A stretch of 60,000 bases of DNA from Cristatella mucedo. Taxonomy: Eukaryota; Bryozoa; Phylactolaemata; Cristatellidae. The notes under the pieces were generated by a model, which saw nothing but the letters and a program-made list of their open reading frames with translations, was not told the DNA's origin and did no database searches. The DNA is taken from NCBI GenBank assembly GCA_009760855.2, contig WPIO01000018.1:2727501-2787500 (forward strand), in the 5' to 3' direction. Each line of letters starts with the position of its first letter. The first letter of the stretch is position 1. The translations under genes were made by a program, and so were the position numbers. This document shows positions 1 through 11,379 of this stretch, in pieces.

Positions 1-400
1 CACCCGTTGCAGACGATTGGTTGGCGGGATGGTGATGCCCACGGGTCGACTAAAGTTTCTCTGATCCTTGGTAGTCTAACTGGAGACGTTTGAGAAGGAA
101 TGAACCGGAAATAATAATTACGACATTAGTCCCGAGCAATCAAAGGCTCGGGAGATTTTTCCTGCATGCAAAGGCATTCTTACATTTGTAGGTTTAGGTA
201 ATACTAAACAAGGTTCGTGAGAGGGGAAAACCAACAAGCCGTAAGCTTAGGAAAGCTTTGTCATCTTGATGCAATTTAGCGAACGCTTGTACGTCGTATG
301 AGGTAAGGAATACGTTGCGACTTCAAAAACTTCCAAGCAAAGTAAATAAAGCCATTATCAGGGCTCTGAACCATGTCGCCGAAGACCTTTATTTACGGTT

Positions 401-402
<2 letters not shown>

Positions 403-474
<72 letters not shown>

Positions 475-500
475 GCGCGCGCACACACATGCACGCACAC
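403..500. repeat. (CA)n microsatellite
   Basis: About 70 bases of pure CA, then a CG/CA-mixed end. The stretch 1-402 shows nothing recognisable. Confidence 0.97.
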
Positions 501-524
501 ACACACATATATGTATATGCTTGA

Positions 525-1265
525 CCTTGACCTTTCTCCACCTTACCGTCGCCCCTCATGCATTTATTTATAGAAATGTTCCCACATTTCCATGCAGGTG
601 CATATACGCGCTGTGCATACTGGATCTCGTGTACAGCCACTGAGTCATGGAATCATCCGCACCGCGAAAGTCCACTACAAAACGGAAGTGATGAGGCAGC
701 ATATGCTTCAGGCCATCGAAGAATCGCTCAATTATTGATTACACAATCACTAAATGAGCAGCTATCCTAGCACATGGTGAAGCAGGAATGGTTGCGAAGG
801 CTCTTTTGTTGCACTATAAATTAAAGTGGTATTTTTAGCATACCTTAACTTTAATTTTTTGTTAAACATCTTAACTTGAACTAACTATTGAGTATAACGA
901 GGCAACTGCTAAACTAGCCAATCTCAAAATAAGCAGCAGCGAAGGTCTGAGTGTCTGAAATGGTCTGCACTCACAAATACACGCTGCAAATACTCTTTTC
1001 CGCCCTCAAAGGAACTGCGGTTTCTCTTAAAACCGCATTTCCGGATGCTCTTGCTAGTCAGAAGTTGATGGACCACAATCCTGCCGATACAGTAAAAGCC
1101 CTCTTGTGTGTGGTCCGAGCTTTAAATAGCTCCATAGTCTCCACCATCTGCTAATGACATTCCCGTACACCGAACACAAGAAGTGCTACCTTCTCCAAAT
1201 AGGTGGGAAAGGGGAGAGGGACCGGCGGCCGCCTCCCTTCGATCGTACCGGAAGCAAGGGCAGGC
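525..1265. other. no recognisable gene
   Basis: Short open frames only, none with a known motif. It may include the unrecognisable upstream part of the LINE whose 3' end lies at 1270-1760. Confidence 0.6.
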
Positions 1266-1269
1266 TTTC

Positions 1270-1760
1270 AAGGACAGGCAGCATCAGTCTTTTCTACGAC
1301 TGGCCTTTCAAGCAAGGAATAGAGCTTGAGACCGTACTTGGCAACATTCCGGCTACAGACCGGCATCTTTTGGTGACCAGGCCTTTAATTCGTATGCGCC
1401 AAAGGTCAGGAACTCGCAGCTGGCTTCAGTCACTACCTGCAACGACTTTGCACCATTCGAGTCTTTTCTAAAAATGCATCTGTTCTGGTCAGCTTCCACT
1501 TCATCCCGGTAAACCTTTCTTTTTTCCATCTCGGTAGCATTGAGTGCTTACCTGTGCACGATTCAGTCCATTTGTATTTGCCGAGGTCTTACTGACCATT
1601 GCTCAAGAGTGAATCCACGTCTGCTTCAGCATGCTTGCCAAAGCACGAAGCTTGCTTTTGCATGTTTGTCTGAGCATGCTACCGTACGTGTAATTAACCT
1701 ATGGCAATTGGTTCCCCTTCGCTGAATAGAGACTTTGTTCTCTTTGGGTGCTACATAAAA
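1270..1760 (+). mobile_element. LINE B-type 3' end
   Basis: Frames in this stretch give WPFKQGIELETVL (compare LHWLPVKQRIDFKVL) and, at about 1393-1470, YAPKVRNSQLASVTTC and FESFLKMHLF. The latter has the usual C-terminal layout of these LINE proteins (APxxWNSLP...FKxxLKTHLF). About 270 bases of 3' UTR follow. They end in GAATAGAGACTTTGTTCTCT and GGGTGCTACATAAAAT, the 3' end shared with LINE B and SINE2. Confidence 0.7.
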
Positions 1761-1838
1761 TGCCTGTTTTTTTTTGCAAAAATTCTGGCGTGCTTATCAC
1801 AAAGGTACCACAACCAAGCTGCTTCATGAATTAGTGAA

Positions 1839-2095
<257 letters not shown>

Positions 2096-2099
2096 TTAG

Positions 2100-3160
2100 T
2101 TGTACCTAATACTATACCCTCAATCTTTTCATGTCTTCATTTTTGTGATATGAGATGCTTGCAGTTTGTAAATAAATCGGCAGCTAGAAGTTTCTTTCTA
2201 AGTAACCCCTTCTCCCGCATCAGCTTTCCATCAAGGGGGAAGCCCGAGGGGATGGAAGTTATGCTCCCTATGGGATTTATCTCCCTCAAAGTACATTTAT
2301 TGATCATTCTCATGAACCAATGGAATGATCGGCATGCAAAATAGGCACGAGCGACAAGCGTAAAATTAGGTATCTTCTGACATACCTTAACCGTAGCTAT
2401 CATAATGACCGTTCGATCACCAAGAGTCAAGGTCACGTTGTTCGGTGTTTTTCAACCAAACATGGCTGTCTTGTAAAATCAACAGATTCCGTGTCATGCA
2501 CTGTAGCAATGTGCCCAAGATCCTAAACACATGCAGGACCCCTGGCTCAGCCTGAATAAAGTTCTAAAATGGAAAAGAGATTATTTGACTTTTCAAATTG
2601 TGAATACATCTGCAAAATAAAGTTCAAGGATATTTAAGGACATTCACAGCTATACTTACCAAACCCACCACCAAGACAAGCAAAAGTCAGATAAAAACAG
2701 CCAAGCTGAATCCCAAATTTCACGTCAAAATTGCTTTAAATTTTATGTTGATTGGAACATCAGTAACCTACCTGTGATATTTGCAAGACACGTGAGTAGG
2801 TGTATTGACTAACCGCTTAGCAAGACACACTGACTGTTCCCAATAAATAGGGACTAGCTATTAACAGCGCTTTATTAGAGCTGGTAATTTACTTTGAAAT
2901 TAACTCCATATCAATATTCAGGAGCCACTCAACTAAAGACATTAAGGAAATATCCAGCACATATTGAGGACCATTGGTTAAAGAAGCACGGTTAAACTAC
3001 TGAAATTCATGGCGCATTCCCATGCATCAGCAAAGCATTTTCGTGAAAACGACAATGTACAATCCACCAAGTGCATTCTGTAGCAGTCCACCGGCAAACC
3101 ATGCACACAAGTAATCATTATTCAATAATGAAGTGCACTTTATTTCTTAAAAAGAAATTA
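2100..3160. other. no recognisable gene or repeat
   Basis: AT-rich single-copy-looking sequence. Open frames are short and show no conserved motif. Confidence 0.6.
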
Positions 3161-3164
3161 GAAG

Positions 3165-3322
3165 TCAGCCGACTCGACATGTCGAGTTGTACTGTGGCAG
3201 GAGAGCCTTAGCTGGTACGTTCCCGCTTACAGGAGGCAATAGAGCACTGCCTGCTAGAGTACTCGAACCGACGAAGTGGGGCGTCAAGTGTCAGCTTCTT
3301 ACCCCAAGGCCAAGGCCAAGGT
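3165..3322 (-). mobile_element. SINE1-related, decayed
   Basis: The minus strand reads GGGGTAAGAAGCTGACACTT, then GTCGGTTCGAGTACTC (B box), AGGCAGTGCTCTATTGCC and CTAAGGCTCTCCTGCCAC. These match the order of SINE1 parts (A-box region, B box, middle, GGCTCTTCTGCCGC). Confidence 0.65.
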
Positions 3323-3755
3323 CTAGGAGCTAAATCATATGCAGTAGCAGCACCAGCAGCTCGACAGTTGCAACGAGCGAATTGCCTACATGTCCGGACG
3401 CGCTCCTCCGCCGATCTTAATATGAAGCCCAGAAATGAGTTTGCTTCTGCAGCTCAGACCGTCGGTCTGCGCTTCGCGGCGCGCGAGCAGCTCGAGACCG
3501 CTCTCGTCTGCGCCTCCCACCTGCTAGCCGCTAGCCCCAGAAATGAAATCTTTTGCAAACGCTCGAAGAGACTTCCTTAAAAGCTAATTCTATTCCCTAC
3601 TCGGTTGGCATCCCCTCACATTCAGGCAGGACGAAGGCCTGCTCGAATTCGCATTACGCAAAATTTAACATTGGAGTAAGAAATCTTGCGAAGTTATCCA
3701 GCGTTTATTTGGGACGGACGTACGTATGCATGGGCAAACGTACGCGGGTCCCAAA

Positions 3756-4185
3756 GACAACTGCGATACACTGCGATAGACTGCCATACACTTTGACACA
3801 GCTGCTTTTCCCTCAATAAACGTCAGAAAACTGCGATTTTGATTCCAAATTACACAGAAAAGTGCCACGGGTTTATCCGGCAAACTTCATGCGATTTTTG
3901 TATGAGCGTTCTCGCGCTTTGTCTTCAATTGGCCCGAGCTGACACAAATTCGAACGGTGGTACACCCACCATTTCCAAAATACGCTTTGTAAAACGAGTT
4001 TTTGATTGCCCGTTATTGTAGAGAACAGTGTGGCAAAGTTTACGAACCAAATTTCATTCGATTTCGCTTGTGCGCTCTCATGCTATGGCCTCTGTTGACC
4101 CAGCCCAATGGCAGCATAAAATACTTGAAACGCAATAAAGCTGCCATTTCCGTATAAACTTTCGCAAAACTGTGGTTTAAAAAAA
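3756..4185. repeat. diverged tandem satellite, about 170-bp unit, locus 1
   Basis: Roughly two and a half units are present. Anchor words near 3801, 3967 and 4140 (GCTGCCATTTCC and variants) are spaced 166 and 173 bases. Each unit also has an ACTGCGGTTTTGATTCCAAA-like word and an AAATTTCATGCGATTTCGCT-like word. CTTGTGCG(C/T)TCTCATGCTA and a TGG(C/A)CC(G/A)GC(C/T)-like word complete the unit. Interrupted on the right by a LINE B 3' end. Confidence 0.8.
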
Positions 4186-4510
4186 TAATAATTACCACTA
4201 TACATTTATGCGAAGCCCTCAGAAAATTTATTGGCTTTCTAGGCACTTTACATTTGCTGCGAAGGAGGCAGATCGAATGGTTAGTGGCAGCATGCTCAAT
4301 GACAACAAGCATAACACGTTTAGAGGTGGCATGCACAGGATCAGCATGCAAATATGATTAGTGGCAGCTTGCACAGTGTCAGCACGCATTAGCATGCAAA
4401 GGAAAAATTACATGGGCCCGCTGAATATTGTGATAAACATATGCGTTTTTAGTTTCTTTTTAAATGTGGTCAAGGCAGGGGATGTCGAGACGAACATTAT
4501 AGGTGCCAGA
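4186..4510 (-). mobile_element. LINE B 3' UTR fragment
   Basis: On the plus strand this reads TTTCTAGGCACTTTACATTT, ATGCACAGGATCAGCATGCA, TTAGTGGCAGC and TTTTTAAATGTGGTCAAG, in the same order as the LINE B 3' UTR at 6840-7100. Only the untranslated end is present (5' truncation). It abuts the satellite units at 3756-4185 and may have inserted into that array. Confidence 0.83.
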
Positions 4511-4615
4511 GCCATCGAAAGAATTGAGTAGGTAATACGACCTCAGCGCTCTCGCTCGATCAGCCAGGTTATGATAACTGCTACGAAGATATCGTTCGCG
4601 GCTGCTGAATTATAC

Positions 4616-4790
4616 TGCTTATATAATTATAATTATATTATAATTATATATTTGTCATTATATATTAGTTTTTACATTATATTATAATATTTTTATACTT
4701 CTTGTTTATTATATTATTATTGTATACGTTTATTATTTTATTATTATAGTTATATAATTATAATTTTATTTATAATTGTACTGCGTATGC
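4616..4790. repeat. AT-rich low-complexity tract
   Basis: An irregular TTATA/AATTATA-rich stretch with many short inverted repeats such as TATAATTATAATTATA. Confidence 0.9.
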
Positions 4791-5117
4791 TATACTGCGT
4801 AATGATTAGGAACCAGTTTTGCCAAAGTCTACTACAGTAAGGTGGTTTTTAAAGCCCAAGTCATGGTATGGTCAGTCAGGCGTAGTGAGACCTTTCAACT
4901 TCCGGGGACAAAGCTTCAAATGGCACCCAACCCCCCCCCCCCCCGGGAAAAACCTGCTGCAAGCCAAAGCACACGCTAGCAGGCACACCGAGTCGAGAAA
5001 GTCTCATTAACGCTAATACCGGTACAAGGTAGCTATCACAGCTTTAACTTACGTGAATTTTTCTCGCCTTGAACAAAACAAACTGGTCTATTACAGTTTG
5101 CAAGTCAATATTATCAG

Positions 5118-5390
5118 GTGTTTCTTTCACTATGCTTAACAAGGTCAAATCAGAGAGTCAATATTGCCCCAGCGATGCTCTCAGCTAAGACAGGACTATC
5201 TACAGCATTTGGATGGTCTTTGCGATTCGTTCTTCATGTGCATTTACCTGCTTGCACTACGCCTGCTGTTTGTGGCTGTCAGCACCAATCATTTGGTAAT
5301 GCTTTCTATACAGCTTATCTAAAGTGCCTAGAAAAAGATTCAGTTCTCTGAGGGGGCTATATAGATTAATTGCTGCTATTTTTATTAATC
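5118..5390 (+). mobile_element. possible LINE B-type 3' UTR fragment
   Basis: The end of this stretch, AAGTGCCTAGAAAAAGATTC then AGTTCTCTGAGGG, is the LINE B/SINE2 3' end. The preceding 200 bases have no tRNA-like head and no readable RT, so this is more likely a truncated LINE than a SINE. The start is arbitrary. Confidence 0.5.
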
Positions 5391-5559
5391 AGCTGGTTGA
5401 AGGAACGTTCACAACTGGCAGCTGATGCAGCTATGGTGAGAAGGACTTAGCAGGCAACTCTTAAATTAGGAAACGAATCTTCTTCATAGCTGACAATGAC
5501 AGGCATGAGTTCCGGTGGTGACTTTAGTGCCAAGTCGTGGCGTGTGGCAAGGAGCATGT

Positions 5560-6480
5560 TACAATCACCTGTTTTGTTGTACAGCTCTGTTCCTTCAACG
5601 TCTGAAAAGTAGCAGCCTCGAAGATCTAGACATTGCTGGCGGAGTTCTTAGGTCTTTTCTTCAAGTGTCTTCAAAAGCTTCTCAGCTTCGAGTAAGAAGC
5701 CCCGATTTGGCATCTAGATCTGTGAGCCGTTGTTAAACCTAGTTGTAATTGCCTGTCGGAGATAGTCTATGCTGTCAGTTGATTACTCTTTAAATTACCT
5801 TCTCTGCCGTGCCACTAGCATCTTGAGAGAATTGTCCAGGCATCTGTGTCCTTCGGTAGCAGATTCTTTGTTCAACTGCAACTCCGGACAATTTGCATCT
5901 CTTTTAGCCTCTACTAGTGATTCTTGGTAGAGATCTCCTCGAAGTCTTGATACTTCAATTTCAAGAGAGTGGAGGTCAAAAGACGTCTTCGATGTTCGAT
6001 GACCTTTGGATCCTGCAGTCTTTTCTGGACGCGGTCATTCTTCCAAAATGCTTTACAAAAATGGCAAGAATGGCCAAAAATTTTTAAGTACAAAATACAA
6101 TCTGGGAGACTGCCAGCTTCACTTCTTGTTTCAAATGTTTCACTTGTGTCCTCAGACAGTTGTTCCAACCAATCTACAATGATATTCATCATTTGTAGCT
6201 TTTACAGTCTCCACTCTTGCATTCCAGCTTGTTGCAGAGTCACGTTTGGCAGTGATGGCTAAGAATTTCTTCAGTTCTTCCAACCTCAGATTTGATCTTG
6301 AAAAGAATGATTAGGTGCTCTCTATTGCTCCAAAAAGGTAATGGCAGCGCTGTCTTGACTTGCAGCATGAACTCCTGCCAGGTTCAAGCTGTGGTTATCA
6401 ATTTTAAAAAAATCACCTTCTCATTTCTGGCCGGTGTTATCTTTTGGACACCTAAAAAGTGGTCGGATATGACAGCTGCA
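5560..6480 (-). pseudogene. possible decayed gene for a coiled-coil protein, unrecognised
   Basis: Minus-strand frames contain charged heptad-like pieces broken by frameshifts. Examples are LHSLEIEVSRLRGDLYQESL continuing to LVEAKRDANCPELQLNKESA (about 5970-5855) and a FLLEAEKLLKTLEEKT and ELRQQCLDLR block (5690-5610). A LRLEELKKFLAITAK piece lies at 6290-6245. The composition (E, K, L, Q, R) is unlike that of the nearby LINE relics. No intact frame spans it, no family was recognised, and introns cannot be excluded as the cause of the frame changes. Confidence 0.35.
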
Positions 6481-6519
6481 TTGTCATAGCACAGCCACTT
6501 AAGCAAGCCTAGCTTGTGC

Positions 6520-6798
6520 GGTCTAATAGTGTGTCGGTGCTCAGCCACGGTACGGTCGCTCACCCTTGTCGCAGCGTAGCTGGCCGGGCACGCCCTTGGC
6601 GAGACGCAGCCCGCCTGCGATAGGCAAGGTGGGACGAGCGGACGGGGAGGGCAGTCGGAACACCGACGGAGGAGTTAACGGCCCCTTGCTTTTTGCACTG
6701 TGAGTGCCAGTCGAAAACAGAGTGATTAAAGCCCCCTCGGTGCTTCCGTGTCGTCGCGTGTGCGCCGCCAGAGCGTCAAGCTGCTGCTTGGTCTAATA
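6520..6798. repeat. GC-rich 261-bp unit between direct repeats; possible solo LTR
   Basis: GGTCTAATA flanks the unit at 6520-6528 and 6790-6798, within a looser 27-base similarity (CAAGC..AGCTTG..GGTCTAATA). The unit is much richer in GC than its surroundings. Near its end it has GTGATTAAAGCCCCC, a polyadenylation-signal-like word. It could be a solo LTR or another non-autonomous insertion; no coding is present and terminal TG..CA bases cannot be fixed. Confidence 0.4.
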
Positions 6799-6824
6799 AT
6801 AGTAATGATAAGAACACACTCGAT

Positions 6825-7620
6825 AAAGCACCCTAAGAGAATTCAATCTCTTTCTAGGCGCTTTACATTTTCTGCAAAGGGAAATGCAATTGAAGAGTGA
6901 GTAATATCATACTTGATAAACAAACAACATGAAGAACATGGTTAGAGGTGACATGCACAGGGTCAGCATGCAAATGTGGTTAGTGGCAGCATGCACAGTG
7001 TCAGTACGCATAAGCACATCAAGGACGAATCAAAGGGGCCCATTAAATGCTGTCCTAAATAGGTGTGTTTTTAAGTTCTTTTTAAATGTCGTCAAGTCAG
7101 GGGATGTTCTGACGCGTCGGGAGGGAGTTTCAGGCTTTGGGAGCATACGAACTAAATGCACGGTCTCCAAAGGATTTGAGGTTTGTACGAGGTATTTCTA
7201 TACTGCTGGATTCCGAAAAGCGGGTGGTACGATGCTTGGCCTGATGGGGGAGTATGTCGGAGAGATAGGCTGGAGCCATAGAATGAAGTGACCTAAAAGT
7301 GAGCGACAAAACCTTGAAGTCGATCCGTTGCTTGACTGGTAGCCAGTGCAGGTCGGCGAGAAGTGGTGTGATGTGGCGACTGCGACGCTCACGACAGACA
7401 AGACTAGCTTCGGAGTTTTGCACCGAAACGGAACGCTAACGAAAGGTCACTTTGGAACACGACACCTAGATTTCGAACTGATTCAACAGGAGATATGCTG
7501 GTAGAGCCAATTTTGAGCGTCAGCCTTTTCAATTGGTCCAAGTCTGTAAACATGCTTAACTGAAATCTAAGGTCAAATGGTCCAAGTCTGTAAACATGCT
7601 TAGCTAACTCAGCCAGCAAT
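6825..7620 (-). mobile_element. LINE B, 3' half with 3' UTR
   Basis: The minus strand starts with LKIGSTSISPVESVRNLG and VVFQSDLSL (about 7515-7440). After a frame change, MQNSEASLVCRERRSRHITP, LLADLHWLPVKQRIDFKVLS, LHSMAPAYLSDILP and DRAFSSYAPKA follow. These are the C-terminal blocks of CR1/L2 RT proteins. The 3' UTR contains GCACAGGGTCAGCATGCAAA on the plus strand. It ends with the tail whose minus-strand sequence is AAGCGCCTAGAAAGAGATTG then AATTCTCTTAGGGTGC. A 24-bp word is duplicated at 7535-7558 and 7579-7602, inside the coding part. Confidence 0.9.
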
Positions 7621-7679
7621 CAAGCAAGCAAGTCCATTGAAACAAGGACTTGCTTGAAATCAAGATTGGCATTCTCGCA

Positions 7680-8710
<1,031 letters not shown>

Positions 8711-8923
8711 TGCCCATTTTTTATCGCTAATCAATTGACGCGCTGCCTTTGCAGCCTATGTAAAGAGCCTCCAATGAGATCTTCTTCCCGCAGGACTCTA
8801 TAAATATCTATTATTTTTATTTTTATTCTTACTACTATCCTTTTTCTCCGCATGCGACGAGGGTCAAATTTTGGATACGTTAAAAAGGTCGTTCTTCTAA
8901 AACTGTTCTCAGGGGGGCTCGCC

Positions 8924-8958
8924 CGAAGAGCGGCACTGCTATGGCGTGCCGCTCTTCG
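8924..8958. repeat. hairpin with 13-bp arms
   Basis: CGAAGAGCGGCAC and GTGCCGCTCTTCG are perfect inverted repeats around a 9-base loop. Confidence 0.85.
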
Positions 8959-9134
8959 TGCGAATAGAGGAGTGCGAATTTCTGTTTTTAGACTTGTAGA
9001 CGGGCGGGCTTAAACAGAGTGTCTATTACCGAGGAGAGGCCATCATTTCCGTTTACATGCAGCAACCAAATTTATAAGATAAGGCTCTAGACTTCTGTAG
9101 CTTGCCATTTATATTAATAATAATATAAATATGA

Positions 9135-9185
9135 ATAGTCGTTTGAATAGCACCATAGTACAACGTAATCTCTATCCAGGCGTTT
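9135..9185 (-). mobile_element. short SINE2/LINE B-type 3' end
   Basis: GAATAGCACCATAGTACAAC then GTAATCTCTATCCAGGCGTT is a weak reverse complement of the shared tail. No head is visible beyond it. Confidence 0.4.
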
Positions 9186-9659
9186 TTTTGTAACTCGCTG
9201 CAAGATAATCTAAACCAATGTGGATAGTCGCTTGCACGGTAGCGAGCGTACACAAGCGAGCGTCATTCTTTAGGCCAGCAGGGTAAGGAAAACATGAAAA
9301 CATCCGTGGCCACAGGTTAGTAACACCTCTGGCTAGTAGCACGCGAACGGAGTCATGCGAAGGTAAGCGCGAAAAGTGCACCGGAATGAATTAAAGACAA
9401 AGTCACAAATAAAAGACGATTGCACTCGATGCTGGTCGTTGACCTAGCCGGAAGCGAGGTCCACACTTTTGGTGCACATGGAGCTGAAAGCTCCATCACT
9501 AAAAAACCCTAAAGTGCGACGTACGCTAAGATGACTGTCTGCCGGGGGTGCTGGATGGTTGGGTGATGGCCGTGCACAGGGTCAGCATGCCAGTACGGCT
9601 GAGGTTTGAGCACCGGCTGCAGACTATTACGAGAACATACCGGAAGCTCTGAATAAAGG

Positions 9660-9931
9660 GAATATCAACGATCTCGAGCTAGCTCGAACGTCAAGCCATT
9701 CCCTGAGCTATTCCCTGATTTTGGCGATGCTTCTTGGGCGGAAAATAGAGGCCGACTTGACAGAGGAGAAAATATGCTCATCGAATGACGAGTCGTTTGA
9801 ACTCTGACAGGTCGTCCTGCCTACGAAACAAGACGCGCAGGGTCCGGTGCAAAACTCTGCAGTCGGGCTTGTTAGTCGCGAGCATCGCATGCGCTGCTTC
9901 TCATCAATCTGCACCGACTCTCCAGCCAGTA

Positions 9932-9933
<2 letters not shown>
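9660..9933 (+). mobile_element. LINE B C-terminal fragment
   Basis: The stretch CGGTGCAAAACTCTGCAGTC at about 9851 matches the reverse complement of 7390-7430 in LINE B, which encodes VQNSEASLVC/REHR. The preceding 190 bases give a poor match to the LINE block LDYCNSLFxGLP. The fragment ends at a TA microsatellite. Sequence after the repeat may carry the APxxLxxxL block, but that is weak. Confidence 0.55.

Positions 9934-9980
<47 letters not shown>
9934..9980. repeat. (TA)n microsatellite
   Basis: About 38 bases of TA, one TG interruption, then TA again. It borders a LINE B fragment. Confidence 0.95.
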
Positions 9981-9984
9981 CTTT

Positions 9985-11200
9985 TTATTTTCTAGCTCCG
10001 TCCAATATACCTGAAACACTTTCTACTCAGGCCTCCCGAAGCAATGCCTTCAGCTCTAACCCGTCTGTCGCTTGGTTGCTATGTTAAAAGCTTGACCATT
10101 GGCGTGCTACTACTACTGCCGAATTATGACTGATGGGGGATATTATTCGCAGCTCCTTAATAATGATGACCCCTGAAGTTAAACCACCACTGACTGACTG
10201 CAAAGTGAGTTGGGATTTGTATGCCACCTAGCCACAGATTATAATGCCGCAGCGGGTTCCTACTAATTATATTATAATTCAGGAACTGCAAATAATAACT
10301 AACCAGATGTAGTCTAGCTGATGTAGCACGCCAACGTTCACTGCCCCTATTTTAAACTAAGGGCGTCATCGCCCACAATAAGAAAGAAAAACTAACACAG
10401 CCAACGACGGCGCGTGTCACCATTCGGCTTCGCCACATCTTTAGGCTCTAACATAAATTAATAGCGAGGATTTTCAAATGTCGTCTTCGCAACTGCCATT
10501 GCAGCCGACTTGCCTTTATCTTGAGCACTGTCACCCGTCACAACTATGAGCTGGGCTTCGCAGCGTCTCACGAATTTCCTTATGTTTTTACACTCTTGAT
10601 GTCAAGATTTCACTTGACTGGGACAAGGCGAGAGCATTTAGCGTCAGGTACATCGCAGCAGAGAGCTACCCGGAGCTATCTCAAGTCATAACGCTATGCT
10701 ATTAGTGCACGCGACACGAAGAGGCGATACCCTCCACACCCTGCACCGTTGCAAGAACTAATGGGACTCATCATGTTCGCCGTTGGCATTGTCTCGCCAA
10801 TCCAGTGTTGTCTGCCTTGCATTCTGCTAGAGTCTGGGGGGGGTCAAGGGCTTTCAAAACGCAGCGAGCAATTAAGCTGCTGCAAATCGGCAAATGGGCG
10901 GAACATCGGTCCTTTTGCTCCTGCGAGACGACGATTCAGCGCATCATTCAGCGAATTGTGGTGTCGTGACCGCATCGAGGCGCCCGATTGATCGACACGC
11001 GCGCGCGCGTGCTCGAATTGCATCACGGAATTGCATTCGAAAAGTTCCATTATCAACGGACTCCTTGGAGAGGAAGCCACGTAGACGTCATGGCACGAAG
11101 AAACGGGAACTTTCCCGAGTAGACGACGACACAACGACAAAAATAGAATGCGGAACATGGAACTCGCGAAATCAACACTCGCATTCCTCTCTGTGTCATC
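9985..11200. other. no recognisable gene
   Basis: Overlapping frames on both strands at 10750-11300 are moderately long but lack known motifs. No element was recognised before the SINE1 at 11205. Confidence 0.55.
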
Positions 11201-11204
11201 ATAC

Positions 11205-11375
11205 TTGGTGAGCCGTAATGGCTCACTAGGTAAGGCGGTTGCTTTCATGACCTCGGTCCCGAGGTCGTGGGTTCGATTCCTGCGGTGGGCGATCCTTATC
11301 GCCACTGCAAGCGGCGGTGATAGCCGTAAAGGCTCTTCTGTCGCTATACAAAACGAGGCTGTTTAAGCAGCTAGG
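11205..11375 (+). mobile_element. SINE1, tRNA-derived
   Basis: The tRNA-like head has an A-box-like CACTAGGTAAGGCGGTTGC and a perfect B-box core GTGGGTTCGATTCCTGCG, the internal RNA polymerase III promoter layout. The body continues with CGCCACTGCAAGCGG, GCCGTAAAGGCTCTTCTG and CGCTATACAAAAC and ends near AGCAGCTAGGAT. The best-preserved copy along with 22525. SINEs encode no protein and depend on LINE enzymes. Confidence 0.9.
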
Positions 11376-11379
11376 ATAC

